Source: Candidatus Hartigia pinicola
GTDB taxonomy: Bacteria; Pseudomonadota; Gammaproteobacteria; Enterobacterales; Enterobacteriaceae
Length of the DNA: 64,000 nucleotides
Assembly (NCBI GenBank): GCA_020541205.1
Contig: CP048208.1
Span: 682,001 to 746,000 of the forward strand
Reading direction: 5' to 3'
Part shown: one piece after another, positions 1 to 11,884 of the stretch
Position numbering within the stretch: the stretch's first letter is position 1
Layout of the letters: each line of letters opens with the position of its first letter
The notes under the pieces: generated by a model
Told to the model about the DNA's origin: nothing
Database searches by the model: none
What the model saw: only the letters and a program-made list of their open reading frames with translations
Program-made: the position numbers and the translations under genes

Positions 1-179
1 ATCTTAGTTTTTCGTAACAGGTCAGTTTAATCGGTTGATAAAAAATTTTTAATTATTTGTGCTAAAATTAGTATGGTAAATTGATTAACTAACAGTTATA
101 CAGTAGTACAGCATAAAATATCTCCTATTTAGGGTATTTAATATATCGTTTATATACTATATGGTAATTTTAAATTAAA

Positions 180-213
180 TTAGTTAATCCATAAAATATA
201 CTGGATTAACTAA
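180..213 (-). terminator. ppc transcription terminator
   Basis: A perfect 12-bp inverted repeat (TTAGTTAATCCA at 180-191, TGGATTAACTAA at 202-213, 10-base loop) lies seven bases past the ppc stop codon. Read on the minus strand it runs into a T/A-rich tail. The stem is A+T-rich, so its strength is uncertain, but length and position fit an intrinsic terminator for ppc. Confidence 0.6.
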
Positions 214-219
214 ACATTA

Positions 220-2859
220 TTAACCTGTATTTCGCATACCTGCTGCAATACCAGCAATTGTGACCATCAGCGCTTGCTCAACACGTGGATCTGGTTGTTT
301 CTGTTGACGTGAACGATATAGCAATTCAGCTTGTAGTAAGTTTAGTGGATCGGTATAAATATTACGTAATGTAATTGATTCTGCTATCCAAGGCAAATCT
401 GCCATTAATTCCTCATCTTTAGAGACTGCAAGGACGCTCTTGATATCTTCTGATAGTTGGTTACGTAGTTTCAAACCAAGAGGCCAAAGACGCTTTTCAA
501 CTAAACGATGGTCATAATATTCTGCTAGCCATAAGTCTGCTTTCGCATACACCATTTCTAACATCGCGATACGTGTATTAAAAAAGGGCCATTTTAAACA
601 CATTTCATCTAAGATTTCTTGTTTATTTTCTTTTTCAATAACATATTTTAATGCAGCTCCTGCACCTAACCATGCTGGTAACATTAATCGGTTTTGTGTC
701 CATGCAAAAATCCATGGAATAGCACGCAATGTTTTAAATTCACACGTTTGTCGACGTTTTGTGGGGCGAGAGCCTAATGGTAGTTTTTCTAATTCTTTCT
801 CTGGTGTTGCTGAGCGGAAATAAGCTAAAAAATCAGGTTGTTCTTGAACAAAATTGCGATACATTGCACAGGAAATATTAGAGAGTGAATCTAGCACTAC
901 TTTCCATTCTTTTTTTGGCTCTGGCGGCGGTAGTAAGTTTGCTTCTAAAATAGCACTAGTATAGATAGCAAGACTACTAATTGCAACCTGTGGTAACCCA
1001 AACTTAAAACGAATCATTTCACCTTGTTCCGTGACACGCAAACCACCTTTAAGGCTTCCTGGTGGCTGAGATAATAATGCTGAATATGCTGGTGTACCAC
1101 CACGGCCAATCGTTCCACCACGACCGTGAAATAGGGTTAATGTGACTTTTTCTTTATCGCATAGTTTAATTAACGCATCTTGAGCGCGATATTGCGCCCA
1201 TGATGCTGCCATTACGCCAGCATCTTTTGCAGAATCAGAGTAACCAATCATCACCATCTGACGAGAGTCTATTAGCTTGCGATACCATTTCATATTTAAT
1301 AGCTGTATCATTATGCTCTCAGCATTATTTAAATCTTCAAGAGTTTCAAATAGAGGTACAACAGATAAAAAAATAGAAGCACCTGTTTCTTTTAGCAATA
1401 ATTTAACTACTAAAATATCAGATGGTACTTTTGTCATTGAAATCACATATGCTGAAATAGAGTCATTTTTTGCGTCTGCAATTACACGACATGTCTCAAA
1501 AACTTCTTTTGTTTCTGGGCTTGGCTGCCAGTTATGTGGAATTAATGAGTCTTGAGATTGAAGTTGAGAGAGTAAAAATTCTTGTTTTTTTTCTTCCGAC
1601 CAAGATGAGTAATCACCTAATCTTAGATATTTTGTCAATTCAGATAGCGCTTCTGTATGACGAGAACTTTCTTGCCGTATATCAATGCGTATCAATTGCA
1701 GACCAAAGCTACGTATACGACGTAATGTATCTAATAATGAGCCATTTGCGATAATGCTCATACCACAAGATATCAATGACTTGTAGCATGCATATAGCGG
1801 TTCCCAGAGTTGTGTATTTTCAGTAAGAATATTAGTTGGAGGTAATATTTGTTTTCCTTTAATCCTGTCTTCTAAATATTTTAGAGTAGAAAATAGCTGA
1901 GTACGAAGGGTTTTAGCTATTTTTCGGTAAGGCTCATCAACAATATTTTCACCAGCTAGTATACGTAGTTCTGGTGTTGCTTCAGTCATGGAAAGTTCAG
2001 AAACAAGTATCTGAATATCTTTTAAAAAAAGATACGCTGCTTTCCAGCGACTTAGTAAGAGGACATGACGTGTAACTTCTGCAGTAACATTTGGATTACC
2101 ATCACGATCTCCACCCATCCAAGAAGTAAAGCGAATTGAATTTGCTTCAAGAGGCAAAACTGTACCAATAGACTCTTTTAGCTGTTCGTTAAATTCACGA
2201 AAGAAAGCAGGAACTCCTTCCCATAAAGAATTTTCAATTACAGCAAAGCCCCATTTAGCTTCATCAATAGGAGTCGGACGGATTTTACGGATTTCATTAG
2301 TATGCCATGATTGAGCAATTAATTGACGCAAACGACGCATGATATTATTACGTTTATAATTATCAAGATCATGAGAGTCGAGTTGCGATAAGCAAGTATT
2401 CACTTCAACTAGTTTATGGATTAAAGTACGGCGTGCAATCTCTGTCGGATGAGCAGTTAAAACAAGCTCAAGTGATAATTGTTTAACGGCTTTTCCAATA
2501 TCACTTTTTGTAATATTTTTATCTTTTAAACGGTTAAATAATTTTTTTAATGAAACAGGATTACTTTTTTCTTCACTATGTGGTGAAATACTATGATATT
2601 GTTCCGCGACGTTAGTTAGATTTAAAAATTGGTTAAATGCTCTTGCAACAGGTAGTAATTCATCATTAGAAAGATTTTGTAATGTCATAAGTAATTTTTG
2701 ACGTTGCACTTCATTGCCCGTCCGAGATGATTTTGATAACTTACGAATCGAGTCAACTTTATCGAGAATATTTTTACCTAAAGCTTCTTTGATTGTATCA
2801 TCAAGTAGCTTACCTAGCATATTAACATTACTGTGCATTGCGGCATATTGCTGATTCAT
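220..2859 (-). CDS. ppc: phosphoenolpyruvate carboxylase
   Basis: Cytosolic enzyme that carboxylates phosphoenolpyruvate to oxaloacetate, refilling the TCA cycle and feeding aspartate-family biosynthesis. The 879 residues match the usual enterobacterial length (about 883). Visible hallmarks are VLTAHPTE with the catalytic histidine near residue 137, the glycine-rich [12 protein letters not shown] loop near residue 580 that contacts phosphoenolpyruvate, and the family's C-terminal MRNTG. The ATG at 2859 is preceded on the minus strand by AGGAG six bases upstream, which fixes the start. The gene stands alone: the 2.2 kb upstream has no intact gene, although E. coli has argE there. Codon use is A/T-ending like the rest of the window. 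Intact and very probably functional. Confidence 0.97.
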   Translation of the reverse strand: MNQQYAAMHSNVNMLGKLLDDTIKEALGKNILDKVDSIRKLSKSSRTGNEVQRQKLLMTLQNLSNDELLPVARAFNQFLNLTNVAEQYHSISPHSEEKSNPVSLKKLFNRLKDKNITKSDIGKAVKQLSLELVLTAHPTEIARRTLIHKLVEVNTCLSQLDSHDLDNYKRNNIMRRLRQLIAQSWHTNEIRKIRPTPIDEAKWGFAVIENSLWEGVPAFFREFNEQLKESIGTVLPLEANSIRFTSWMGGDRDGNPNVTAEVTRHVLLLSRWKAAYLFLKDIQILVSELSMTEATPELRILAGENIVDEPYRKIAKTLRTQLFSTLKYLEDRIKGKQILPPTNILTENTQLWEPLYACYKSLISCGMSIIANGSLLDTLRRIRSFGLQLIRIDIRQESSRHTEALSELTKYLRLGDYSSWSEEKKQEFLLSQLQSQDSLIPHNWQPSPETKEVFETCRVIADAKNDSISAYVISMTKVPSDILVVKLLLKETGASIFLSVVPLFETLEDLNNAESIMIQLLNMKWYRKLIDSRQMVMIGYSDSAKDAGVMAASWAQYRAQDALIKLCDKEKVTLTLFHGRGGTIGRGGTPAYSALLSQPPGSLKGGLRVTEQGEMIRFKFGLPQVAISSLAIYTSAILEANLLPPPEPKKEWKVVLDSLSNISCAMYRNFVQEQPDFLAYFRSATPEKELEKLPLGSRPTKRRQTCEFKTLRAIPWIFAWTQNRLMLPAWLGAGAALKYVIEKENKQEILDEMCLKWPFFNTRIAMLEMVYAKADLWLAEYYDHRLVEKRLWPLGLKLRNQLSEDIKSVLAVSKDEELMADLPWIAESITLRNIYTDPLNLLQAELLYRSRQQKQPDPRVEQALMVTIAGIAAGMRNTG

Positions 2860-2869
2860 GAGACTCCTG

Positions 2870-5050
2870 ACTTTGTATGTGTATCAAGATACTGTCTATC
2901 GTTTAATATTTAGTTTTTAAAGATAATACGTTAGATACTATAATTACTAATAATCAAGAAACTATTAGCTAATTTTCTATAATAAAATTTGAGTTAGAGG
3001 TAATAGACTTATTATTTTTTAATATTACTAATAAATTTATGTTTTTTGTATTATGTAAATGACTATAAAACATTATTTAGGCATTTTCTAAATTTTCATT
3101 ATACCCTTATGTGTATACATTTTCTTATGCTCTATTGAAATTTTTTATATCCTAGAAAGAAAATAAAAATGTGTTTAATAAACTGAAAATAATTTCTTAA
3201 ATACCTCTTAGAATTGTTAATATGTAGTGACATTTTTTAATAATCTAATATTCAGAGATTAGTTTCAAAGTATAGAATCTACGATCTTTTTGCAGTCTTA
3301 ACTGTTGCATTTAAAATGTGTGATATATTCCATTCATGAAAATTTTACTTCTGTAGCACTACTGGGTGTCTATTTATATATTTTTTAGTATATGAACGAT
3401 TTGTTTGCAAATTAAAATTTATTAAATTATTTTTTACGTAATATTAATATTCCTCATTATAAATTAATGAAAGTCAATTTTAAGTATTGATCTTAATATA
3501 TCACTTAATTTTGCAAATTTTTTATCTTTTTTGCATTAACTATCAATAGGTATTCATGTTATTTTCACTAATCTTTACGAATGCATTGTTCATGTTATTA
3601 CCAACTCTAAAATAAAAGCCTTACTAATCAAATTATTTAACATTTTTATTAGGTTTTTATATTTCTAATAGTCTTGATTATTTAATTTAACAATAGTTTT
3701 ATCTAAAATTTTCTATAAAATTACTTAAGAGTATGTACGATAAATTATTATTTGTAGAATATATAGTAAGTACATAAATATTTTCTACGTATCCAAGCCT
3801 AACGTTTTTGTGTGTGTAGTTATTTAATAATCAAGGGTTAATGTGTTAAAATATTTTATTAATTGACATTATTATCATGTAATTTTCTTGTTCAGAGAAG
3901 ATGTATGAAATAATAACATTAAAAAAGTTTTAAATAATTTTTATACTGATATTCGTTCAAATGGTATTTAACAGTTTGACTGTGATAGGTAATATAGTCT
4001 GAGAGAAAAATATTTTGTGATATATGTTATATATCTAATATTTTAGATAATATCTCGTTAATTTTAAAAAAAATGAACATTACTCAAAATACAATTATTA
4101 GTATGTAGATGTGCTAAATAAGAACTAAGACTCCGATCTTCACCACTACCACGATGAATTATATGAGATTGTAAAATTGATTATCTATGTAATTAATCTA
4201 GAAATGTGACTAGGACAATTATGATACATATTATAAAATTCAAATAAATACTGTAGTGCATTTTTAGCATAAACTTATTAATTTGTAATTTATTGTTTAT
4301 TAATACTATTTTTTCGTATATTTTATAGAATCATTTTAATTCTTAGTAAATATGTGTGCAATTTTATAATTTAAGTGTACTGATTATGTGTATAATAGAA
4401 TATACATTCACTGAATTCTTAGTGAGTAACTTTTTGAAAAATTATTAGTTAATTCTTGTGTGAATAAGAATTAAGTTTAAAATCATAAAAATTTTTTATT
4501 ATAAATATTTATATATATTTTAAATAATTTAAGTTTTTAGTGAGTAGAAAAAATATTTTGATAGCAAGACCCGCTATCACATACTGTTTGATTAGAATTA
4601 AAGATTTTTCTGTATTTTAAATTAATATAAATTACAACAAGAACTGACTATTAATGACCAAAATTCATTAAAGAAAATAGATAATTAATTATTAGCTAAT
4701 AATTAAATTGCTTATGATAATTTTAATTATTCAAATTATGATTTGTTCAAAAAAATATAAGAAGTCATATAGAGTGTATAAAGCAGAATAAAATATTTAT
4801 ATAATAATTGTATAAAATAGGTTTTTGAGTAAAAAATCATTTTTTTCTATGTTTTTATTATACATCTGATTCGCTAGAGTAGAAAGGTATAAAAATATTA
4901 AATATATGATATATTTAATAGGATATTTTAATAATTATTATTATTTTTTATGAGATTATTTTGTGTTATTTTAAATGTATATGCAATCTCAAAAGTGTTT
5001 TTTCAATTACTCATCTGATAATATCTTATTAGCTGCAGACAGTGTATTTA
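2870..5050. other. decayed intergenic DNA upstream of ppc
   Basis: About 2.2 kb of A+T-rich DNA with stop codons in every frame and no intact gene. In E. coli argE lies upstream of ppc on the same strand, so this is the expected slot of a lost argE. Only a weak trace of it can be argued (4090-4620). I see nothing else recognisable. Confidence 0.6.
4090..4620 (-). pseudogene. argE: possible argE (acetylornithine deacetylase) remnant
   Basis: On the minus strand near 4118-4170 one frame reads ILQSHIIHRGSGEDR, which lines up without gaps with TLNLGHIHGGDASNR of E. coli ArgE (shared L, I, H, G, R). A second weak match to the N-terminal SN pair lies near 4593. The distance between the two is about 200 bases shorter than in an intact gene, so a deletion must be assumed. 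ArgE hydrolyses N-acetylornithine in arginine synthesis. The call rests mainly on expected synteny with ppc; chance similarity cannot be excluded. Confidence 0.25.
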
Positions 5051-5055
5051 GAATT

Positions 5056-5088
5056 AAAAAGCTCGTCATGAAAAATAACGAGCTTTTT
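5056..5088 (-). terminator. cold-shock gene terminator
   Basis: Perfect 11-bp stem (AAAAAGCTCGT at 5056-5066 with ACGAGCTTTTT at 5078-5088) and an 11-base loop, about 20 bases beyond the stop codon of the cold-shock gene. On the minus strand the right arm ends in a T run. This is a textbook intrinsic terminator. Confidence 0.85.
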
Positions 5089-5110
5089 AAAATTAGTTAA
5101 GTAAATTAAC

Positions 5111-5323
5111 TTAAATTGCAGTTACATTAGCAGCTGCTGGGCCTTTTGCACCGTTTTCAATTGTAAATTCAACTTGTTGGCCTTCTGCCAGAGTTTTGAA
5201 ACCAGCGCCTTGAATGGCAGAGAAGTGGACGAAAACGTCTTTGCTACCATCAGATGGAGTGATGAAACCGAAGCCTTTAGACTCATTGAACCACTTAACT
5301 TGACCTTTCATTTTGTCAGACAT
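5111..5323 (-). CDS. cspE: cold-shock-like RNA chaperone (CspE/CspC type)
   Basis: A 70-residue single-domain OB-fold protein that binds single-stranded RNA and DNA, melts RNA structure and acts as an antiterminator and mRNA stabiliser. RNP1 (KGFGFI) and RNP2 (VFVHF) are intact, as is the [15 protein letters not shown] opening shared by CspC and CspE. The C-terminus (AANVTAI) mixes features of E. coli CspE and CspC, so the paralogue name is a best guess. The ATG is preceded by AGGAAA. The 5' leader contains a small GCC-GAAAA-GGC hairpin (around 5355-5370) but no long cold-shock-box leader that I can recognise. It has its own terminator at 5056-5088 and no operon partner. It is one of the few isolated genes kept in a decayed neighbourhood. 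Confidence 0.93.
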   Translation of the reverse strand: MSDKMKGQVKWFNESKGFGFITPSDGSKDVFVHFSAIQGAGFKTLAEGQQVEFTIENGAKGPAAANVTAI

Positions 5324-5344
5324 TTAACTTTTCCTATATAACAT

Positions 5345-6450
5345 CAAAAAAACTTGCCTTTTCGGCATATATTGGCTGGAGTCAACTATTTAATTAAAAA
5401 ACCAAGATAAAATATCAGTGTCAAAAACTATCTGGGATAACTTTCTTCTTTAGAGTACGTTAACTTAGTAATTATATATTAAATAGAACTTTAATACAGA
5501 CCACTTCTTATTAACTCATGAGTTGAAGATAATAGCAACTATTTTATATGAATTAAGTATAGAACATATTTGATTTTTTTAAACGTCATTATTTCCATGT
5601 ATTTCATTCTGAATAGGACAATCTTTCAGGAGTGATATCAATCAAGAAATATTTTAAAAATAAAAAATTTTCAGTATCCTATAATGTATATTATAAGAAA
5701 TATAATATAGATAATATATTTATGCAATATTGTATATTCTTAAAAGTGCTTTTTACTGCATACGTTCCCGAAATTTTTTAGGAGAGTGTTGTATATAACT
5801 ATTTAGAACTTTAGAAAGAAAATTATTCAAATAGATGAGAGCCCACTAAAGCAAGAATCAAAAAATATATTTAGCAAAATTTATGTCACCTGAAATTGCG
5901 ATATTAACACTAATCTCATGATCATAGATGTACAAAAAAGTTTAAAGTCTAAGTACATTTTGTAAAAAATGATTATGAGAGCACAATCTTGTTAATTTAA
6001 TGAAATATATTCTAGTATATACTAAAGGTGTAAATAATTAATTTTAGTTAAAACAGACAATATTATAGCCACAAAAAGATCTTGTAATAACTTGTAGTTT
6101 TTAGAAAAAACTTACTTACATGCTTGAAAATATGTGCAAGACCGGATGCAGTGTGAGTAAAATTTTTAGATGAATCTATGATCTACAAATAATTTTTTAG
6201 AGAGTAAATGTGATGAACTTTATACTATTATGGCATATTTAAATGTTGAATTGTTAAATTTTTAACTTGGTTATTGAAAAATTGAACCGTATCTAAAAAC
6301 TGTTTTAAGTATTTAAATACTCGCTTTTGTTGATGAATTTAATATTCTTTTATTTATTTTTATATAGTTAAGATAATTTTTAGTTTTTTACATTTATACT
6401 TTACATATACAAATAAAGTAGGTAATATATTTTGTTATAAAAATATCACA
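5345..6450. other. gene-free stretch between cspE and tRNA-Asn
   Basis: About 1.1 kb of A+T-rich DNA without an open frame of note. The part next to 5330-5450 should contain the cold-shock gene promoter (TTGACA-like box near 5420 on the minus strand, not certain). No gene remnant was recognised. Confidence 0.5.
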
Positions 6451-6452
6451 AT

Positions 6453-6525
6453 TCCTCTATAGTTCAGTTGGTAGAACGGCGGACTGTTAATCCGTATGTC
6501 GCTGGTTCGAGTCCAGCTGGAGGAG
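6453..6525 (+). tRNA. tRNA-Asn (GTT)
   Basis: Full cloverleaf of 73 nt. The acceptor stem TCCTCTA pairs with TGGAGGA with one T-G wobble. The D arm GTTC..GAAC, the anticodon loop CTGTTAA with anticodon GTT at 6486-6488, and the T arm GCTGG-TTCGAGT-CCAGC all fold. It is nearly identical to E. coli tRNA-Asn except for compensated changes in the acceptor and T stems. After the discriminator G the DNA reads CAC, so the 3' CCA is not encoded and must be added by nucleotidyltransferase. It reads AAC/AAU, one of the commonest codons in this A+T-rich genome. No neighbouring gene lies within several kb. Confidence 0.97.
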
Positions 6526-7080
6526 CACATTCAAAGTTTTTAAATTTTTTTATTTGATTTTTTCTTAGATTGACTTTGTAAACTGTGTTATATGTACGTG
6601 TTTTTATAAAACTAATTTTATGATAAATATAATAAATTTCTTATTAATATGATTGATAATTTAAGTTTTTCAATGATAAAATGTATAAATAATTTTATAC
6701 TAATTTTTTAATTGTGTTATTTTGTAAAAAATTTTTTTGTATAACTTTTAAAAAAATCATATTTGAATTTTAGTATGTAGAAAAAATTAGAGAATTATTG
6801 ATTTTCAGCATGAATCATTTGTAATGTTACAAATAGCAGAAATACTGACGCATTTGTGTTGTGTAACTTAAGTCTTGTTAAAAATTTAAAGTTCTATTCT
6901 AATTAGATAATGTTTACTAAAAGCCGATATGTTTTTAAAATACTACTTAGATTGTATTTTAAAGATTATTTTCTTTATGCATTCTTTCATAATGCACAAA
7001 AGTTAAGTAGCAGTATGAGTCAATAAAAATATTAATAAAAATTTTTATTCCAACCCGGATATCTACCTAACGTTGTGTAA

Positions 7081-7201
7081 ACAATCTGTATTAGATTGTC
7101 TTCTAATACTGTTGTGTTTTTCAAAGCGATGATTAGTGAAACTCATTCACTAAATATTTTTTAAAAGAGTGCCACATATAAATGTGGCATTCTTTTAAAA
7201 A
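7081..7201 (+). other. row of hairpins ending in a strong terminator-like stem; candidate structured RNA or operon relic
   Basis: Three inverted repeats follow one another: GTATTAGA (7088-7095) with TCTAATAC (7102-7109); TTAGTGAA (7133-7140) with TTCACTAA (7146-7153); then a 20-bp stem at 7158-7201. In addition ACAATCT (7081-7087) can pair with AGATTGT (7093-7099), which is mutually exclusive with the first stem, an arrangement reminiscent of attenuators. I do not recognise the family. It could be a small RNA, the 3' end of a lost transcript, or chance in A+T-rich sequence, although three adjacent perfect stems are unusual here. Confidence 0.3.
7158..7201. terminator. strong bidirectional terminator-like hairpin
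   Basis: A 20-bp stem with a single G-T wobble: TTTTTAAAAGAGTGCCACAT pairs with its complement across the four-base loop ATAA. The GC-rich core GTGCCACAT/ATGTGGCAT is flanked by A and T runs on both sides, so it can terminate transcription in either direction. No intact gene ends nearby; the closest upstream gene is tRNA-Asn, 630 bases away. Its survival suggests either a live transcript or recent gene loss. Confidence 0.65.
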
Positions 7202-10200
7202 GAGAAAATACTAATAGTGATTGTAATACTAATATAATTTTATGATCGTTGACGTATAAATATTAAGAGTAGAGATATATTTTTTTAAAAAACTATCGTG
7301 ATGGTAAAATTTGCATAATAAAATAGATTCAATTAGATATAACAACTTAACTTTATGTAATTGAACTTATAATAAAGAATATTATAATTAAAAATTTCTT
7401 GAATGATTTTTTGTCTATGAAATACTTACTTAATTTAGCAATCTATAGATATAGCAATTATTTAGGAAAAAAATTTTTAGATAGAACATATTATGTTTTA
7501 AATGTAGTTATAAAGATCAAAACGTTATAAACTCTATATTTAGAATATCTCTGTGTAAGATTGTATAATTAAATATTTATTTTATTGATCAGAATAAAAT
7601 CTCTGAGCATGGAAGAGTTATGCAATATGCCTAAATATACTTGTTTTTCATTTTTATTTAGCCTTTTATTTTTCTGTTCTGTAAAATATTAGATAATTTT
7701 TCATATCTATATACTGAGTTAATATAAATCAAAACAGAAATAATAATATGATTAAGAAGTTGAAGTAATTAGGAATAACCATTGTAGATGTGTTAATTTT
7801 AAGTGTTATTAATTTTAATAAAGTTTAATGCATATTTTGCTAAAGATTTTATTTCATGCAATAATATAGCATGAGTGTTATTCTGTGTTCTCTAACGTGA
7901 TGTCGTATAAGCATCACAAGAAGATTGGCATAATGAAAATTATTATAGGTTGATAAATTAATATTGGTTAAAATAGTTATTAATGTTTGTAATTATTTTT
8001 ATATAGAATATTAAAGATAATATTCTTTAGTATATTAATAATATCAATCACTAATAGAGTAATAGTGAAGTAATATTTCGGTGTATAACAAAAAATGTTG
8101 AGTAATAAAATTATTATGTATGCTTTAAGAATATTACTATGTGTATAATTTTAATTCATTATCAATAATTTTTCATTGTTACTATTTAACTCAAAAAATA
8201 CGTTTAGTCAGAAAATGAATATAGAAAATGTTGTTCTTCCTCTGTGGAGACTTTTTATAAGACAGTTTTATTGTAGTTTTTTTAGAATATAATTAAAGAT
8301 TTTTGTTAAAGATTATTATTATATTCTAAAATTTTACTGGTATTATCAAAGTTATTTTAAAGATTTTGAAGTGGACTATTATAATAAAATGTTTTAGTGG
8401 GAAATGTATAGAAAAATGTGTTTGTATTGTTACTTGTTTAGAAAATAAAATTCTTTAATTTTATAATTAGTTTTATGTGAGTTGGTTATAGTATTATTAA
8501 GTATAATAAATTAATAATATAGGGATTTATTAAGTTAAATTATAGAAATCTTTTTAGTGCTGAATAATTAATATTAATCTTAACTATAAAATAATTATAG
8601 TTTTTACAGGTTATAATCTTTGATTTATTTTACTATCACTAAAACTTTAAAATAATATGTGTTGCAAGTGAGAGCGTAATATCTTTTTAGAAAACATTAT
8701 TAAGCTATGCATTAAATTTTTTTATATTAAAGCGTTTTTAGAATTTAATTGTGTATAGTTTAAAAAAATATATTGACTTCGTTCTATAAAGAAAAACATT
8801 TTATATTGTCATTAATTTTAAAAGAAAATATTAAGTAATAAGATACATAAAATACATAAGATCATCTAGTATCTGATAACTATTAATATATAAGATATAT
8901 AAAAACTAGTTTTCTAATATTCATTATGATAAAACTTTTTTAATTTTGATGAATATTATTATTTATATTTTACTTTTTAAGTAAATAAAATAATCTTTCT
9001 TGGAAAAAATATAATATAGGACAATCTATCATATATAATCATATATAAAATTAGAAATAACGACAAGTGAAAATAGAAAGTAATCTTTTATTATGATTAT
9101 TGAAAATACTAAATAAAATTCTTTTTTGTTCAATCAATAAATATATAAAATTTTTTATAATATATTGATATTAAAATATATTACATCACATTTGAATCCT
9201 TTAATATTCAGTAGATTATGTTGTAAATAAATGCTGTACGTAGTTATTTAAATTATATCATTGTTTATTCTAATCAGATATTATAAATAATAGCTGTGTA
9301 TAATATTTTATGTATTTTAATTATTTTAAGACATATGATATCAATCTATTTTTAAGAGATAGTTTTTAAGTATAGAAAATTCAGTGTATAATTTCCTGAA
9401 ATAGATTTATGTGTTTAACTCTAAAATAAAATATATAATAAAATTATTAAAAATGAAAATATTTATGATTATATTTCATGATTACAATGCTTATACTTGA
9501 TTACAAGTACATCATCAATACCTTAGAGCGTTTCAAAAACGTTGTGATATATTTAATTCATTCAAGAGATATGTAATTAATATATGCAAGAAGTCAAATA
9601 ATGATATTAGCATTTAGTTAATTTTAATAATTATAGTGCTTAATCTGCAGTAAATTTACAATGTTAATTAATAGTTGGAATATCTCTAATAAATTATTTT
9701 ATTTTTAATAATTAGATAAAATTAATAATAATTTTCATTTTTCTCAAGTGATTGTTTTGATGTATTAATAATTTTCGATTGTATAGAATCAGGATTGTAA
9801 TATAAGAACTTTTATGTATTCTGATTCGTTTTTCTGAAGAGATTTTTGTTAGTCTATTATCTTATATTTTTGCAGAGAAAAATTTACTTATTGATCTTAA
9901 ATATTTGTAAGTATTCTTTAATTAGCTTAAATAATAAAAGTTTTATAAGCGCTTAATTATCTAATAAAGTATTATATTTAATCACTCTAATACTATAATT
10001 TCATAGTAGTAAGTCGTTTAAATCATGATGGAGCACTTTCTTTGATGATCTGTGGAGCAGATGATAGGTATTAGTAGAGTAGAGTTGGGTATGATTACGA
10101 TCTAGTTTATTATAAAAGTTTCGTGAGTTATACTGTGAATAGTTTACATAAAAATTATGAAAATATTGAATTTTAACATGTAAATAAAAAAATATTACGC

Positions 10201-11460
10201 TTTATGATATTGTTGTAAATGCGTAATAGAGTATTACTAATATAGCAATATCAATTCTTAATTTTAAGTATTGTTTAAAAAGAGTTTATTACTTTTTTAT
10301 CTAGTGTACTTATAGTAATTTTTGATTTCATGCATGTATATTCAGTGGCTTTCTTTATGCCGCAGAATATTTTGAATATAGCGTAGATATTTTCTTTAAC
10401 TGCGTTTTTATATTTTCTTATTCGGCTTGAATGTATTTTGATTTACATGTCTTTTATGTTTTGATTGTATTATGAATTTTAAGGTATTATCATTTACTTA
10501 AATAACAGTAAATAAATAAATGTAATAATTACGAAACCATTAATAGATATAACGTTTTTACGGCTTAATTAATGACATAAAAATAATACAATAAACTAAA
10601 AAAATTTAGCTAAGTATAGCTAAATATATTTTGTAATATTCATGAGTATTGCATGAGCATTGTTGAAAGATGATTTTCACTTTTAAAGGTTCATGTTTTA
10701 TATTAGTATGGTTTATGATTAAAAAATAACAGTTATGTATACTTAACATATGTATTTAAATTTTATGTTAAAACATTGTCAAGGTTGTACTATTATTACA
10801 GTAAATCAAAAGTTTTAAACAGTTATTTTATTCTTCTAACTTGTTAAGGCTGTCTTATAAAGATTTAAAAAATTTATACGGAAAGGATTTATTTTTATTA
10901 AAATTATATTTTTCACTAAATCACTGTTAACTTTAGCGCTATCATTTTGTGAGAGTAAAAATATCTTATTGCAGGCAATCTTTTAATGCAATCTTAATAA
11001 GATTACTGAAAACTTTTTAATATAATATGAAAATCTGTTATTATTTATTTTATTTAACATCAAATTTCCAATGAATATTATTTGAAGGGCATGCGACGTT
11101 CATGTTATGTGTATTGTTAATGTATGATCGGTGTAGTTATGTTAAAATTTAATCCTGATAATAGGTTAAATAGAGTTAAGATTTGATAATCTTAATACTG
11201 TTTTTGCAGGTTGGTATAAGTCATTTATTTCTAATCATAATAATAATTGACTATAGTTAATCTTGTAAAACAGGATTGTAATTTTATTATAATACTAATT
11301 TTAGAAAAATGATTTGCGTACTAGTTATCTCAGTTGCATCATCAATCATTACAAAGTAATTTTCATATCTTAATATAAATAAAAATAAGATAAAGCACTA
11401 ACTTGTGTACTAATATCAAAGTATATCTAAACAGTGTTAATTTTTTAACAGTAAATCTTT
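7202..11460. other. long gene-free decayed region
   Basis: About 4.3 kb, very A+T-rich, with stops in all frames. I looked for remnants of the flagellar genes that sit beside rne in E. coli and for other household genes and found no convincing similarity. No tRNA, insertion sequence or tandem array is evident. Confidence 0.5.
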
Positions 11461-11484
11461 AGGAGATTAAGAGTAGGAGATTTT

Positions 11485-11526
11485 ATGTTAAGGCGAACAT
11501 TAAATTTAAACTACTACAATATATAA
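11485..11526 (+). other. possible 13-residue leader-type mini-ORF before a hairpin
   Basis: ATG at 11485 is preceded by AGGAGA (11475-11480) and by a second AGGAGA at 11461-11466. It opens a short frame MLRRTLNLNYYNI whose stop codon abuts the perfect hairpin at 11526-11560. The arrangement resembles a leader peptide plus attenuator, but no structural gene follows on this strand. It may instead be the tail of a lost gene or chance. Confidence 0.15.
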
Positions 11527-11560
11527 AGTCAAATATCGTTTATAAAACGATATTTGACTT
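11526..11560. terminator. perfect 16-bp hairpin
   Basis: AAGTCAAATATCGTTT (11526-11541) and AAACGATATTTGACTT (11545-11560) are exactly complementary across a 3-base loop. No long T run follows on either strand, so terminator activity is uncertain. It lies about 325 bases beyond the end of rne and may be the relic terminator of a lost convergent gene. Confidence 0.45.
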
Positions 11561-11845
11561 GATTTAGAAAATATTTAGCATTATTGAGTTTTGTAATTCT
11601 CTGAAAATATAGTGATTTTTTAACTAGAGTCATTGAAATAGTTTAAAAATAGACTTTGACTTGTACTGCTTGTATTAATATGTAAGTTCTCTAAAGAAAA
11701 GTAGCATTAGACCTTCAAAAAGTTACTAAATAAGTAACATTCACTTATCACTAACATTTCTTTTTTATCTCCTAAAGTTAGATTAAAGATTTTTGTGTTA
11801 TATATTTAAAATGTGTATTAGCTATTCTAGCTAATAAGATGCAGT

Positions 11846-11868
11846 TAGCCCACATTAAGAATGGGCTA
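11846..11868 (-). terminator. rne terminator hairpin
   Basis: TAGCCCA (11846-11852) pairs with TGGGCTA (11862-11868) across a 9-base loop, 16 bases after the rne stop codon. It is the only GC-rich stem near the end of rne. No strong T run follows, so termination may be partial. Confidence 0.5.
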
Positions 11869-11884
11869 TAATCTATACTGTCAC

